Shown in pieces: positions 46,310-57,019 of a stretch of DNA of 64,000 nucleotides. Each line of letters starts with the position of its first letter. The first letter of the stretch is position 1. The notes beneath the pieces were generated by a model. That model was not told the DNA's origin and ran no database searches. It was given only the letters and a program-made list of their open reading frames with translations. Source of the DNA: Mesorhizobium sp. ORS 3324 (GTDB taxonomy: Bacteria; Pseudomonadota; Alphaproteobacteria; Rhizobiales; Rhizobiaceae); the NCBI GenBank assembly GCA_000824825.2, contig LM655198.1:99185-163184 (forward strand), written 5' to 3'. Made by a program: the position numbers and the translations under genes.

Positions 46310-46879
46310 TCAGGCCGGAAGCGCTCCCGACTTCTTGGCCGTCCAGGTGGCGATATAGTCCATCAGGCCGGGGCTGAGGCAGTCATAGGGCTCGAGCCCG
46401 ATCGACTTCAGCTGGCCGCGGATGCCGGCCATGCGGTTGGGGTCGACGCCCGATTCGATGATCGAGGAGACGAAGGCGGCAAAGCCCGGCGGCGACCAGC
46501 CGTCCTCCTCGAAACGCTCGGGATGGATGAAGGACAGGCCCTTGAAGGGATGGTCGCGCTCGACCGGGCCGTACATGTGGACGCCGCAGCTCGTGCAGGC
46601 ATGGCGCTGGATCAGCGCCGAGGGATCGACCACCTTGAGCTTGTCGCCATTCTCGGTGACAGTGACGTCGCCGGTGCCGGCAACGGCCACGACCGAGAAG
46701 ATCGCGCCCTCCGGCTTCCAGCATTTGGTGCAGCCGCAGGCATGGTTGTGGGCGATCTGGCCCTTGACCTTCACCTTCACCGGATTGCTGGTGCAGAGGC
46801 AGACCAGCGTGCCGCCGGCAAAGCTTGCGCTTTCCTTCGGCAAGCCGTTGTCGATCGAATGATGCAGTTTTTCAGGCAT
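46310..46879 (-). CDS. gfa: S-(hydroxymethyl)glutathione synthase (glutathione-dependent formaldehyde-activating enzyme)
   Basis: Gfa speeds the joining of formaldehyde to glutathione. 189 residues. Zinc Cys residues are seen in LVCLC near 30, ACGCTKCW near 50, and HACTSCGVHMYG near 98, matching the Gfa family. FEEDGWSPPGFAAF near 135 is also typical. ATG at 46879 has GGGAGG 6 nt upstream; the frame extends to 46981 without support. It is 64 bp downstream of adhC on the same strand, so the two are probably one operon. GC content is higher than in nearby DNA, which fits an insert with its own origin. Confidence 0.93.
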   Translation of the reverse strand: MPEKLHHSIDNGLPKESASFAGGTLVCLCTSNPVKVKVKGQIAHNHACGCTKCWKPEGAIFSVVAVAGTGDVTVTENGDKLKVVDPSALIQRHACTSCGVHMYGPVERDHPFKGLSFIHPERFEEDGWSPPGFAAFVSSIIESGVDPNRMAGIRGQLKSIGLEPYDCLSPGLMDYIATWTAKKSGALPA

Positions 46880-46943
46880 TGCGTTCCTCCCTTGTTGAAC
46901 CTGTGCAACTTCAGTCTCTGGCCATAGTCGGCGGCTTGTTTCC

Positions 46944-48071
<1,128 letters not shown>

Positions 48072-48653
48072 GTCTATATCCTCATTCAAGCCGCAGCCTG
48101 AGCATTCGAGCGCTACTTGCTACCACGGGCTCCAAAAGTAGGCATATGTTCGCCGGTCGAGGAACGAAAACTTATCGCACTAAGCCCATGTTGTGGTTGC
48201 TAGAACACTCCGCATCAAGAAAGGCCCAGAGCTAAATAGCTTCTGCCAACCACGGCCCGGCAGGAGACTTGAGGTCACTGCCGGGCCGACGCCTTGGGAG
48301 GAGGCGGAGTTATGATGAAGCGTCTATCCAGCCTGTTTTCTCATCTTACTCCCTCTGCTCTCGATCGAGTAGGCAGAAGCAGCCATCTAATACATACTGG
48401 ATCCCGCCATTTAGACGACTTGTTGAGCCCAACTTCCTTTCCGCTCGCGATACCGAATATACCTCCAATCGCTGGTTTCCTCGGTCTACGGCTCCAGGCC
48501 TGCGTCGATCCATTCGGAAATGGTTCCGAGTGAGCGGACAACGGCGTTTAAGGCGATGTACCTGCGGAGAAAGCAGTGGTCCGGCCAGGCACCTCGCTCC
48601 TTTTGCATAAACCATGTGCCGTGGGTCGCGTAGATCGAAAAGAATAACAGTCG
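48072..48653. other. Intergenic region between adhC and the orphan T-N11-A box
   Basis: No gene is supported. The part at 48595-48653 copies sequence found after the SBP2 box (see next entry). The expected downstream gene is absent. Confidence 0.4.
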
Positions 48654-48670
48654 ATATAAACATCTTTCAT
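48654..48670 (-). promoter_or_regulatory. Orphan copy of the T-N11-A box
   Basis: The minus strand reads ATGAAAGATGTTTATAT. The following 60 bp include GATCTACGCGACCC and CGGCACATGGTTTATG, nearly the same as after the SBP2 box. No gene with a family 5 SBP sequence follows within 300 bp, so the site looks like the leftover control region of a lost gene. Confidence 0.45.
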
Positions 48671-48749
48671 CTCCAAAGTGGGTAATTGGCACTGAATTGG
48701 TCTCTCCGCAGAACTCCTACCCGAGGGATGCGGTGGCGAGCCTTTTCGG

Positions 48750-49660
48750 TGGTTCATCTGACATGAGACCGACGAAGTGTTCCAAATTGTCGCCTTACCC
48801 CGATTGTAACCGCTATTTGAGCCTGAGGATCGCCGGCCTTGGAAAGCAGCCGCAAAAATCCACCTTCGACGATCAGATCCCCATTGGCACGGGAACGTTG
48901 GAGATAGCCCACGACCACCGCCCTTCCGTCGGGGACGCTTGAGAAAGCGGCACCAAGAAACTCCGGCGCGACACCGACGCTGCCATGTCCTGAGTTGCAA
49001 GCCAGTCGCATCGGGGGTGTCTCTGGTTTCGCTCAGATAAGTCACGACGAACTGGGCTTCCTGGTGAATCTGCCCGGCAATCAGCTCGCGAGCCAAGGGA
49101 AGCACTTCGGGCGCATACAAGCCCAGTGCGCGAAAAGAAGCGAGAATCCTGAGCCTGGCTTGGCGCGAAGTCCCCGGGCAAGAAAACTCGGCATCAAAGG
49201 AAGCCCGTCATCTGGCATTCGGAGAAAGCTGGTCAGAGCGGCAGCGGTCTCAAAGGATTGCCCATTACCGGCAAGGAGGAGCTGCTGAATGCGCGAGCGA
49301 AGCGTTTACGTGTCCCGGCCATGGCAAGAGCGAATTCTTGCAGCATCCTTGATGACGAAACGGAACGTCTGATCGGCGTCCGGAACAACCGCGCGAAGCA
49401 AGTCCGGAAACACCTTTGAGGCAAACTCGCCGCTCGACCGTTTTCCGTGACCCGTGCGCATTTTGACCCGTTCGACGATTTGGGCGAGACCCGCGAGCGC
49501 CTTGTGGTCGCCTTCTTCGGGAGATTCCAGAGGCAGGAACATCCCAGGGCCACCGTCGGTTGGAGAAAGCGTGACCCTCAACGACACGCCGAGCTGAATC
49601 CGTCAAGATCTGAAGCAGAAATCCCGCGAGCGCGCGCCAGCCAGGTGTCTGCACGTCAAG
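48750..49660 (-). pseudogene. Frameshifted gene of unknown family
   Basis: Minus-strand protein-like text appears in successive frames: TPGWRALAGFLLQILTDSARR, then PGMFLPLESPEEGDHKALA, then KVFPDLLRAVVPDADQTFRF, then PEVLPLARELIAGQIHQE and GVAPEFLGAAFSSVPDGRA. At least three frameshifts and several stops break it. I do not recognise the family. Total length would be near 300 residues. Confidence 0.4.
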
Positions 49661-50072
49661 GTCAATTTTAGCGTGGATCCCGGCTGAGTGTGGCGGATCT
49701 CCGTTGTTCTGCTCCTCGAATGCCCCCCCTTGAGGTTGCTGCGCTCATCAAGCTGCGACGCCGTCGCGGATACGAGACCGGCTTTTCCCTCTCGGCAGGG
49801 AGCCTATCTGACCTATTGCTAAGCCTTGCCGCTGAGGGGCAATATTGTCCAGAACTTCTGTAGATAATAATTGTAGACAGCTGCTTTAGTCATTTACTTG
49901 TCAGCCAAGTCCATCGTAAATGGAGCGGCTGCGAATCGGCGGCCTGCCTCCGTCTTTCGCGTCCCCGCGGTCTGTAGCGCCGGGGGGGGGCGATATGAAA
50001 ATCGCCAGTTGGCCCCTAGGGTCGGCAACAGGCGCTTTGAGGCTGTGTGGGGTAAGTCACAGGAGTAGGACA
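49661..50072. other. Region upstream of the Ubl operon
   Basis: About 0.4 kb. It has a run of nine G at 49982-49990 and no clear promoter motif. I see no gene. Confidence 0.35.
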
Positions 50073-50361
50073 ATGCCGAAGAACGACGAAAACCACGGCG
50101 GCGGGGCCAGAAAGATCGATCTCACGGTCGTCGTGAATGGCCAGGCCACCGAGGTCGAGGCCAATCCGAACCAGCCGCTTCAAGTCGTTCGCACCAAAGC
50201 GCTCGAAAATACGCAGAACATCGCGCGACCGGCCGAGAATTGGGAATTCAAGGACGAGGCCGGCATCCGGCTTGACGTTAACAAAAAGGTCGGCGAGTTC
50301 GGTTTCGCCAATGGCCGTCATCCTTTTCCTCAGTCTCAAGGCCGGGGTCGCAGGTGCCTGA
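50073..50361 (+). pseudogene. Ubiquitin-like protein (DUF2604-type), frameshifted near the C-terminus
   Basis: Small beta-grasp protein for conjugation to targets. It starts MPKNDENHGGGARKIDLTVVVNGQ with AGGAG 7 nt upstream and continues through VVRTKALENTQN and RLDVNKKVGEFGFANG. One extra base at about 50315 moves the reading frame; correcting it gives VILFLSLKAGVAGA and a stop at 50361, as expected for the family, about 95 residues. Uncorrected, the frame runs on to 50495 with unrelated sequence, which would remove the conjugation tail. It is the first gene of a four-gene set with E2, JAB and E1 genes. Confidence 0.75.
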
Positions 50362-50971
50362 ACTCCAAAGTACGGATCCTGACGTCTCCCGAGCGAAGTT
50401 TGATCGGGAGATCGGCTGGTTCCGCGACCAAGCAGATGCTTACCGAGCCCAGGGATGCTTCCTTATCGAGGCAAGCTTCCCAAAGGCCTTTTTGATCTTT
50501 GCAACCCCGAAGCTAAGGCTACGCATCATCGGCGCCTCAATGGAGGTTGATTTCACCAATTACGACTTGAGACCATTATCAGCAGTCTTCGTTGATCCCT
50601 TTACACGCCTGCCGGTTGCCCGAAAGGATTTGCAGATCAAGATGCTGAGGCGTCCGCCCATGCCATGAACTCCGCCAGAGGCGATTGTAGCCCTCATGCA
50701 GCAGAGCGCTCTGCCGATGTCCGACTTCCTCCAGGCTAACAGCCTCGAAGACGCGCCCTTCCTGTGCATGCCCGGTATCCGCGAATACCACGATAACCCA
50801 GCCCATTCAGGTGACTCATGGCTTCTCCATCGCCGTTCTGGCGAAGGCTCATTGGCTTTCATCGTGGACAAGATCATCAAGTACGGGACCGGCCCGATCG
50901 ATCAGCTCCCGGTTCACCTGCAGTTAGCGGTGGGCGCGCCAATGGTGTCGCCACAGGCCATACCCGAATGA
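50354..50971 (+). pseudogene. E2-like ubiquitin-conjugating protein, with an in-frame stop
   Basis: Prokaryotic E2-type protein, 205 codons. It begins at a GTG overlapping the restored Ubl stop. The first half has FPKAFLIFATPKLRLRIIG and FVDPFTRLP; a TGA at 50666-50668 stops it after RRPPMP, but the same frame goes on with TPPEAIVALMQQSALPMSDF and APFLCMPGIREYHDNPAHSGDSW, whose Cys is the likely thioester site. The tail ends with PMVSPQAIPE. One nonsense change thus separates the N-terminal half from the active site. The stop overlaps the JAB start. Confidence 0.72.
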
Positions 50972-51438
50972 CTGCTCATAAGGATGTGGCGACGGTCGCA
51001 CTCCCGCAGCTCTGCGTTTCAAGGGTGCAGGCGCACCTCCGCTCTGTTGGACAGCAGGGTTATGAGGGGATGGGGCTTTGGGTTGGCCTTCAGCAAGGAC
51101 AACGCTTTGAAGTCAAGGAGGCGATTATCCCGGCGCAGCGTCACATCCGGACCATTGACGGGGTTTGCGTCATAGTTCCGGCTGAAGAATTTCATCGGCT
51201 TAATGTCTTGCTCTACAATCGGAGTCTGAAACTCTTGGCTCAGATACATAGCCATCCGGGGCGGGCCTACCATTCGACGACGGACGACGCCTATGCGGTC
51301 GCTACCACAGTTGGGTGCCTGTCACTTGTGGTGCCGAATTTCGCCCGCGAGCCCTTCGACCTCGCCCGCGTCGCCGCGTATCGGCTGGAAGTGAGGCAAA
51401 TTGGGGTGAGATCTCATCCGCAGCATTGGCGCGACTAA
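50968..51438 (+). CDS. JAB/JAMM-type metalloprotease (deubiquitinase-like)
   Basis: Zinc isopeptidase of the prokaryotic JAB family, 156 residues, expected to mature the Ubl or remove it from targets. JAMM residues are visible: Glu33 in YEGMG, His94 and His96 in IHSHPGR, then STTDD with the metal Asp at 106. The start overlaps the E2 stop (ATGA), so translation is coupled. It is the only gene of the set with no visible defect. An E1-like gene follows after 19 bp. Confidence 0.85.
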   Translation: MTAHKDVATVALPQLCVSRVQAHLRSVGQQGYEGMGLWVGLQQGQRFEVKEAIIPAQRHIRTIDGVCVIVPAEEFHRLNVLLYNRSLKLLAQIHSHPGRAYHSTTDDAYAVATTVGCLSLVVPNFAREPFDLARVAAYRLEVRQIGVRSHPQHWRD

Positions 51439-51457
51439 TTACGATTACGGGTTAGAG

Positions 51458-52998
51458 ATGGCACTTGCGAATTTCATCGACCGCGCTGCGACGGCAGCCG
51501 CTCGAGTTCTGTCCGACTTCCATCTAGGCGATTTCAAGACACTTCTTGAAAAGCAGGTCGTGGCTGTGGCTTTCGACAGCCAGGCCGCTTCGTGCCGAGG
51601 GCCAGGCAACGCTTGATCTCACGATCAGGCTTTTGGCACGCCTATACCCGGTTCTGGCAGTCCTCCCCCTAGATGAGGCTGCGAGGCCCCAAGCCCGCGT
51701 GCTCGAGCGACTGGCGAAGTCGATCAATCCAGGGATCGGCATCCGACGTTCCGGCAAGAACGCCACCGTGTGTGTGGCCGCGGGCGCGGCGCACCCGTCG
51801 CTGCGGTGCTCGACCTTCTTCATGGGGTCCAAGGGCTGGACGTCGCGCAAAGGTTCCGTACGTTCCGGCTCGACTTTCCTGCCCTATGGCGCGGGTGCCG
51901 GCAGCTGTCTTGCTGCTGCCAATGTGTTTCGAACCATCTTCGGCATAGCTCACCGGCGCAGACCTAGACGACAGCATCGATCTCTGCTTGCGCACCTAGG
52001 GAAGGGCAAAGCTGTCGATCCAAGCTCCTGTGATCTCTCCGTCGATCTTGGCGAGACGCATCTCGTAGGGCTCGGCGCAATAGGCAATGGCGCGCTTTGG
52101 GCATTCGCGCCAATCCCGTCTGTCCGGCCGCTTGCGTGTGATTGATCACGAGGCCGTAGACCTCTCAAACTTGCAACGCTACGTGCTGGCCGGCCAGGCG
52201 GATGTCGGCATGTCCAAAGCCGCACTTGCATCCGCCGCCCTTCGATCGACTGAACTCGACGTCGAGGCTCATCCTGTGAAGTGGGCGGACTAATATCGCG
52301 CCGAGGTGACTGGCGCCTGGAGCGAGTTGGTGTCGCGCTTGACACTTCTGCCGATCGGATGTCCGTGCAAGGGGCTCTGCCTCGATGGATCGCCAATGCT
52401 TGGACACAGGAGCACGATCTGGGAATCTCGCGCCATGGATTCGACGACGGCAAGGCCTGCCTTTGCTGCATTTACATGCCATATGGCAAGTCCAAGGACG
52501 AGCATGTGCTGATCGCGGAGGAGCTCGGGATACCAGATGCGCATGAGCAGGTCAAAACGCTCCTGGAGACCAACGATTGCGTCGACGGCGACTTTGTAGC
52601 TCGTATCGCCACAGCAATGGGTGTGCCGTTTGAGCCGCTCGCTACGTTTGTCGGCCAACCCGTTCGGTCCTTCTACCAACGGGCGATCTGCGGCGGACTC
52701 ATTTTCCAGCTTAGCGGCGGAAGTCGCCTTGGACGAACCGTGGTTCCGATGGCGTTTCAATCGGCGCTCGCCGGTATTATGCTTGCCTGCCGAGTTGGTC
52801 AAGCATGCTGCAGGTTTGCCCGCGAACGCGACAACGAGCACCCGCCTGAACCTCTTGCGACCGTTGGGATCGCATCTCAACGATCCGAAAGCAAAAGATG
52901 CGAGCGGCCGTTGCATTTGTGCCGATGAGGAATTCCTCGTCGCGTTCCGGCGGAAATACTGCGATCCAGTTGCCGAATTTAGCAACGTGCCCGCCTGA
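51458..52998 (+). pseudogene. ThiF/E1-like Ubl-activating enzyme, multiply frameshifted
   Basis: Adenylation enzyme that would activate the Ubl. The start MALANFIDRAATAAARVLSDFH is in one frame; further blocks occur in others: EGQATLDLTIRLLARLYPVL, KNATVCVAAGAAHPS, HLVGLGAIGNGALWA (nucleotide loop), VIDHEAVDLSNLQRYVL (ThiF Asp and Asn-Leu-Gln motif), HGFDDGKACLCC, and a C-terminal LNLLRPLGSHLNDPKAKDAS. At least four frame changes are needed. Intact, it would have about 510 residues. Clearly inactive unless the sequence has errors. Confidence 0.8.
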
Positions 52999-53172
52999 CC
53001 ACACGGAAGGCCGCGTGGGCACCCCGCCGCTGTTCAGAACGGAATAAGACAAGCAACGTTTTGGAGCATTAGCGCCAGCGACCAGCCTGAGCAGGGCCGC
53101 GCGCGGCTGGAGGTGCGCCGCTCGTCGCGCCGGGCGATCTCGCGCGACACCAGGAAGCCCAGTGCGCGCGGC

Positions 53173-53600
53173 GACAACTATGGTGGCCGGTTCATCGGCG
53201 ACTATGATGGCCGGTGGGATCGCCCGTCGGGCCTGGCCGTAGGGAGGGGCGGAGCCCCGACTGGAGAGAGGGTCTGACGGGCGGGCGCGACAGAAGCCCC
53301 TTGCGAGGGGATCTGATCGGCGCGCGTCGAACATAGCAGCGATAGGTACCGATGCCTGGCCTCCACATCACCGATCAACAGGTACATCGTTACATGTCTC
53401 TGCGTCGTCACCACACCCTGGCCGTTGCGGCCGCCAAGGCTGGTATCAGCGAACGTAGTGCACGCCGGATCGACAAGAATCCGCAGCTGCCATCCCAGAA
53501 GAAGCGCGAGCGGCACTGGCGTACCCGGCCTGCCCCCCTCGAACCGATATGGCCGCGCGTGGAGGAGCTGCTGAAGATCCCAGGATCGACAGTCGACTTC
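53173..53600 (+). mobile_element. IS21-family element left end with IstA fragment
   Basis: The first part of an IstA transposase runs from 53352: MPGLHITDQQVHRYMSLRRHHT, with AAAKAGISERSARRID as the HTH, to VEELLKIPGS, about 80 residues, where homology stops. Upstream are two near copies of ACTATGGTGGCCGGT (about 53178 and 53203), like the multiple repeats at IS21 ends. No IstB or right end is present, so it is a dead fragment. Confidence 0.75.
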
Positions 53601-53633
53601 GCCAACTGGTTAGGATCGCGCGGGCGCTTTGGC

Positions 53634-53819
53634 TTAGGTCCGGTTTGCATACTGACAGCCTTCTAGCCTGCACAAATCCGCCTCGATTTCCTTAAGAATT
53701 TTCTTTCGCTTGGCGATCTCTTTAGCGTCGGCCGGCTTTAGGTCCATGCCTTCGACCCGCTCGATGCTTTGGCGGACTGTGTCGCGCAACCAGGTCATTT
53801 CCTTGATGACGTCGAACAT
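53634..53819 (-). CDS. Small helical protein of unknown function
   Basis: 61 residues, MFDVIKEMTWLRDTVRQSIERV then KPADAKEIAKRKKILKEIEADL, which looks like two amphipathic helices or a coiled coil. The ATG has GAGGA 6 nt upstream, unlike most short frames here. It lies between an IS21 fragment and a ParB relic. I do not recognise the family. It could be an antitoxin-like or plasmid-borne accessory protein, but nothing confirms that. Confidence 0.5.
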   Translation of the reverse strand: MFDVIKEMTWLRDTVRQSIERVEGMDLKPADAKEIAKRKKILKEIEADLCRLEGCQYANRT

Positions 53820-53940
53820 GCCAGTTCCTCATGCTTCGCGTTGAGCATATAGGAGTTCGGCGTATCATGCGACAGGCGGTTAACGTCGAAAGACGGCGAG
53901 ACAAATTTCAAACTGACCCACTATCCACGCGCGAGACCTC

Positions 53941-54744
53941 CCCCCACCCAGTATCGCTTGCGGAAAACGTCGAGCGCGCGCCGCTCAATCCTCTCGATTA
54001 GTTCCGCGCCTTCCAGGACATGCGCGGCAAGGGGATGAGCGAGGAGGAGATCGCGGCCGCCTTCGTCGTTTCGGCGCAAGTCGTTAAGCAGCGGCTTCGT
54101 CTCGCGTCGGTATCCCCTGCCCTGCTTGAGCCCTATACCGAAGACGGCATGACATTAGATCAACTGATGGCCTTCACCGTATCGGACGATTCCGCTCGGC
54201 AGGAACAGGTCTGGAAAGCGGTCGGGGATTCATGGTCGAAGGAGCCTTATCAGATTCGCCGCATGCTGGAACGACGGTGCGCGCCTCTGACAAGCGTGCA
54301 GTTTTCGTCGGCCTCGAGGCTTATCAGGTCGCCGGCGGCATCATCATGCGCGACCTGTTCCAAGACGACGGCGGAGGTTGGCTGCAGGATGTTGCACCGC
54401 TCGAAAAAATGGCCGCTGACAAGTTGAAAGGCGTGGCCGGGGATGTCGCGGCCGAAGGCTGGAAATGGATCGAGGTCACTGTCAGCTTTCCTTACGATGC
54501 CACGCGCGGTCTGCGCAGCCTGCAGGGTGAGCCGCTCGACCTGACCGCCGAGGAACAGGCGACAATTGACGCCCTCACTGTCGAGTATCAGAAGCTTGAG
54601 GCAGAGTACGAGGGGGCAGACGAACTGCTGGAGGGAGGTCGATCAGCGTCTCGGCGAAATCGAGAGCGCACGTACCGACGTGGCGCAAAGCCCATGCGCT
54701 TCATTCTAGTTTATACAGCCCTTGGTGGCACGCCAATTGCATAG
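53941..54744 (+). pseudogene. ParB/RepB-type plasmid partition-like protein, decayed
   Basis: A ParB-family remnant. It starts inside the family text SLAENVERAPLNPLD, hits a TAG where a Gln codon is expected, and goes on FRAFQDMRGKGMSEEEIAAAF, then QVVKQRLRLASVSPALLE (HTH), to MLERR. A frameshift near 54270 is needed to continue as VRASDKRAVFVGLEAYQVAGG and DLFQDDGGGWLQDVAPLEKM. The conserved N-terminal ParB domain is missing. These genes are typical of rhizobial plasmid or island DNA. It sits between the Ubl operon and the ATP-grasp gene. Confidence 0.75.
54726..54740 (+). promoter_or_regulatory. Sigma-54 (-24/-12) promoter of the ATP-grasp gene
   Basis: TGGCACGCCAATTGC fits the TGGCACG-N4-TTGC consensus exactly, with GG and GC 10 bp apart. 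It lies 93 bp before the ATG. I found no TGT-N10-ACA NifA site in the 200 bp upstream. Confidence 0.8.
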
Positions 54745-54832
54745 ATCTCGTCAATAACGCGGATCCAAAACGCGCTGCTCCGCACAACGAAGCAGGGATC
54801 CTAACGGCGAGAAATCATTATAGGAGTCGCTC

Positions 54833-55837
54833 ATGCAAGTAGCCGTAGTTAGGAATTTTGAGTCCAAAGGCGTAATCAATCGGTTCGGTCAACCTCGTCC
54901 GCAGCCGCCACAGCCCTGGCCGGATACCACCGCGATAGTCGAACCAGTAATTGCGGCATTGCAAGAGCATGGCCACGAAACGCTGCTGTGCGAAGGCGAC
55001 AAAGAACTGCTCACTACCCTCGGACGGTTCATGCCACCCGATCCGCAAGCCCGCCCGTCGGGGTTCGTCTTCAACTTGGCAGTCGGAATCCAGGGCGAAT
55101 CCCGCTCCACTCACGTTCCGGCCATGCTCGAGATGGCAGGCGTTCCATACACCGGCTCGAGCCCACTCGGGCACGGATTGATGGACGACAAGGTCATCAG
55201 CAAGACGCTCATGCGCAGTTCCGGCGTGCCGACAGCGAACTTCCGTGTTATGCGTCGCGGCACCGAGAGTACCGGAGACCTGCGTTTCCCTGTTGTAGTG
55301 AAGCCACGTCACGAGGACAACAGCTTTGGCTTGCAGATGGTACATGAGCCGAGCCAGCTGAGACAGGCTGTGGAGGTGATTGTTAGCCAGTATGGGCAGG
55401 ATGCGCTCGTCGAAGAATATATAGACGGACGAGAAGTTTGCGTTGCGCTCCTCGGAAACGAAGAACTCGAGGTGTTTCCATTGGTCGAGATCAACTTGGG
55501 TGAAGCCGGTTTTGTAACTTGGGAAGCGAAATACCTGCCTGCCTTGGCGCGGCCGCAAATTTGCCCAGCGAGAATCGTGGGCAGTCTCGCCACTTTGCTG
55601 CGGGACATTTCCGTGGCTACGTTCCGTGCCTGCGAGTGCCGGGACTATGCCCGCGTCGACCTCCGGATCGACCGATCCGGCCAGCCATTTGTCCTGGAGA
55701 TCAACTCTATGCCGGGGCTCACTATGTTCTCCCCCTATACCAAAGCCGCCATGACTGCCGGATATAGCCACTCGAGCTTGGTTAATCGTATACTCGACGT
55801 CGCCCACACGCGGTACTTCGGAACCGTAATCCGGTAG
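54833..55837 (+). CDS. ATP-grasp ligase, D-alanine--D-alanine ligase-like
   Basis: ATP-dependent carboxylate-amine ligase, 334 residues, complete. DD-ligase landmarks are FNLAVGIQGESRSTHVPAMLE near 75, AGVPYTGSSPLGHGLMDDK near 100, VVVKPRHEDNSFG near 155 for ATP, VEEYIDGREVCVALLG near 195, and FVLEINSMPGLT near 285 for metal. ATG with AGGAG 6 nt upstream. It is not beside cell-wall genes. A sigma-54 promoter drives it, so expression is tied to nitrogen or symbiosis control. Many such stand-alone ligases join amino acids in small-molecule synthesis; that is inference. Confidence 0.88.
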   Translation: MQVAVVRNFESKGVINRFGQPRPQPPQPWPDTTAIVEPVIAALQEHGHETLLCEGDKELLTTLGRFMPPDPQARPSGFVFNLAVGIQGESRSTHVPAMLEMAGVPYTGSSPLGHGLMDDKVISKTLMRSSGVPTANFRVMRRGTESTGDLRFPVVVKPRHEDNSFGLQMVHEPSQLRQAVEVIVSQYGQDALVEEYIDGREVCVALLGNEELEVFPLVEINLGEAGFVTWEAKYLPALARPQICPARIVGSLATLLRDISVATFRACECRDYARVDLRIDRSGQPFVLEINSMPGLTMFSPYTKAAMTAGYSHSSLVNRILDVAHTRYFGTVIR

Positions 55838-56317
55838 GTTGCCGCCCATTGGGGAGTGGTTCTGCTTTCCAAATGAGGGCAGAATGCCCGTACATTCCTT
55901 GGCCACCTGTGATGAGGAATTAACGTGGCCATGGTCGAACCAGCAGCGCTGAACACTTGAGTTCTTCAGCCGACCACGAAGACTTGCTCTGGCTTGCAGT
56001 TTCCAAATGGATTGGAAGGCGCGGGTGATCCGCGCCGCACTACTGATTGGGCCACGACGGTCAAGACGCGGTCGTTACGCTAGGCATTTGATCATGTCCT
56101 TGCAACCTGTTCATGCCTTGTCCTCAGTTATAGGTCACCTTGCTGAGGTCCACGGGCTTCAGCCGCCGCTCTTTAACAACGGACATTGGTCGATGTTCGA
56201 CTGCTCAGTGGATTTGAACCGATTGCCCATGACCCGCCCCAATGCACTGGGCATGACGATGGAAACAAAGATGCCGATCGCGGCTCCGCCGCGCTCGGAT
56301 TTCTAGAACGCTCGTTT
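55838..56317. other. Decayed region between the ATP-grasp gene and a TyrA relic
   Basis: About 0.48 kb. No gene I can name, only short frames without known families. Confidence 0.35.
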
Positions 56318-56690
56318 ATGCCGAATCGCGTTTTCAACAACATGGCTTTGGTCGGCATCGGCCTGATCGGCTCTTCACTATAGCGCGCCTCACCTGCCCC
56401 CGAGGGATTGGCCGGCCTTATTTTCATTGCGACTCGTACAGAAGAGACCTTGAAGCGCGCTGAAGAGCTGAACCTCGGGGGTCATTACACGACCGACCCG
56501 AAGGAGGGCTCTCGGGGCAGGCCTCATCGTCCTCTCAGTCCCGGTCGGTTGCTCCAGCGTCGTGGCAGGACAATCTACCGGCGCTTAAGAATGGCGCTAT
56601 CCACCGATGCCGACTCCTCAAAGGCCTCCGTCCTCACGGGTGTACATTTTCATTCCCGGCCATCCTTTGGCCGCCACCGAAAAGTCCGGG
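56318..56690 (+). pseudogene. Prephenate/arogenate dehydrogenase (TyrA) remnant
   Basis: It opens NRVFNNMALVGIGLIGSSL, the NAD loop of TyrA, then a TAG, then in the same frame LAGLIFIATRTEETLKRAEELNLGG. A frameshift leads to GLIVLSVPVGCSSVVAGQS, another stop, and IPGHPLAATEKSGPD. The rest of the gene is missing. It is non-functional and represents the first third to half of a cyclohexadienyl dehydrogenase. Confidence 0.8.
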
Positions 56691-57019
56691 CCGGACGTCC
56701 GCTGGCCCGTTGCGATCTGCTGGCTCAGTGGCCGCTGATTTGGAACGGGTCGGGGTCAGGACCACGGATGGCAAGGGCTACCTGCGAAAGTGGGCCTGCG
56801 TTGTGCGCTTCTCAAGCGCTATAGTGAGCTGGGCTACCAGGAGATGGCGTTACATCCTCCGCCTGCTTTCGTCTTTGCCCGGCTATCATTCTTGCTCGAA
56901 GACCGCAGCGGTGCGGCTGGATCTGAGTCGAGAGATCCCGTTTCGTCGTCGTGCTCCCAACCACGCTGCTACAGATTCGAGCCCGACCTCCTGACCCTAA
57001 CGGGCCAGCGGTCGTCGCA
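56691..57019. other. Unresolved mosaic after the TyrA relic
   Basis: Some protein-like text (ALLKRYSELGYQEMALH) appears on the plus strand without start or end. I could not assign it. It joins directly to the 3-prime end of the convergent glutamyl-tRNA-reductase-like gene. Confidence 0.3.

Noticed and set aside
54818..55906. Long minus-strand frame of 362 codons
   Set aside because: It is the mirror of the ATP-grasp gene, which has clear motifs, a ribosome site and a promoter.
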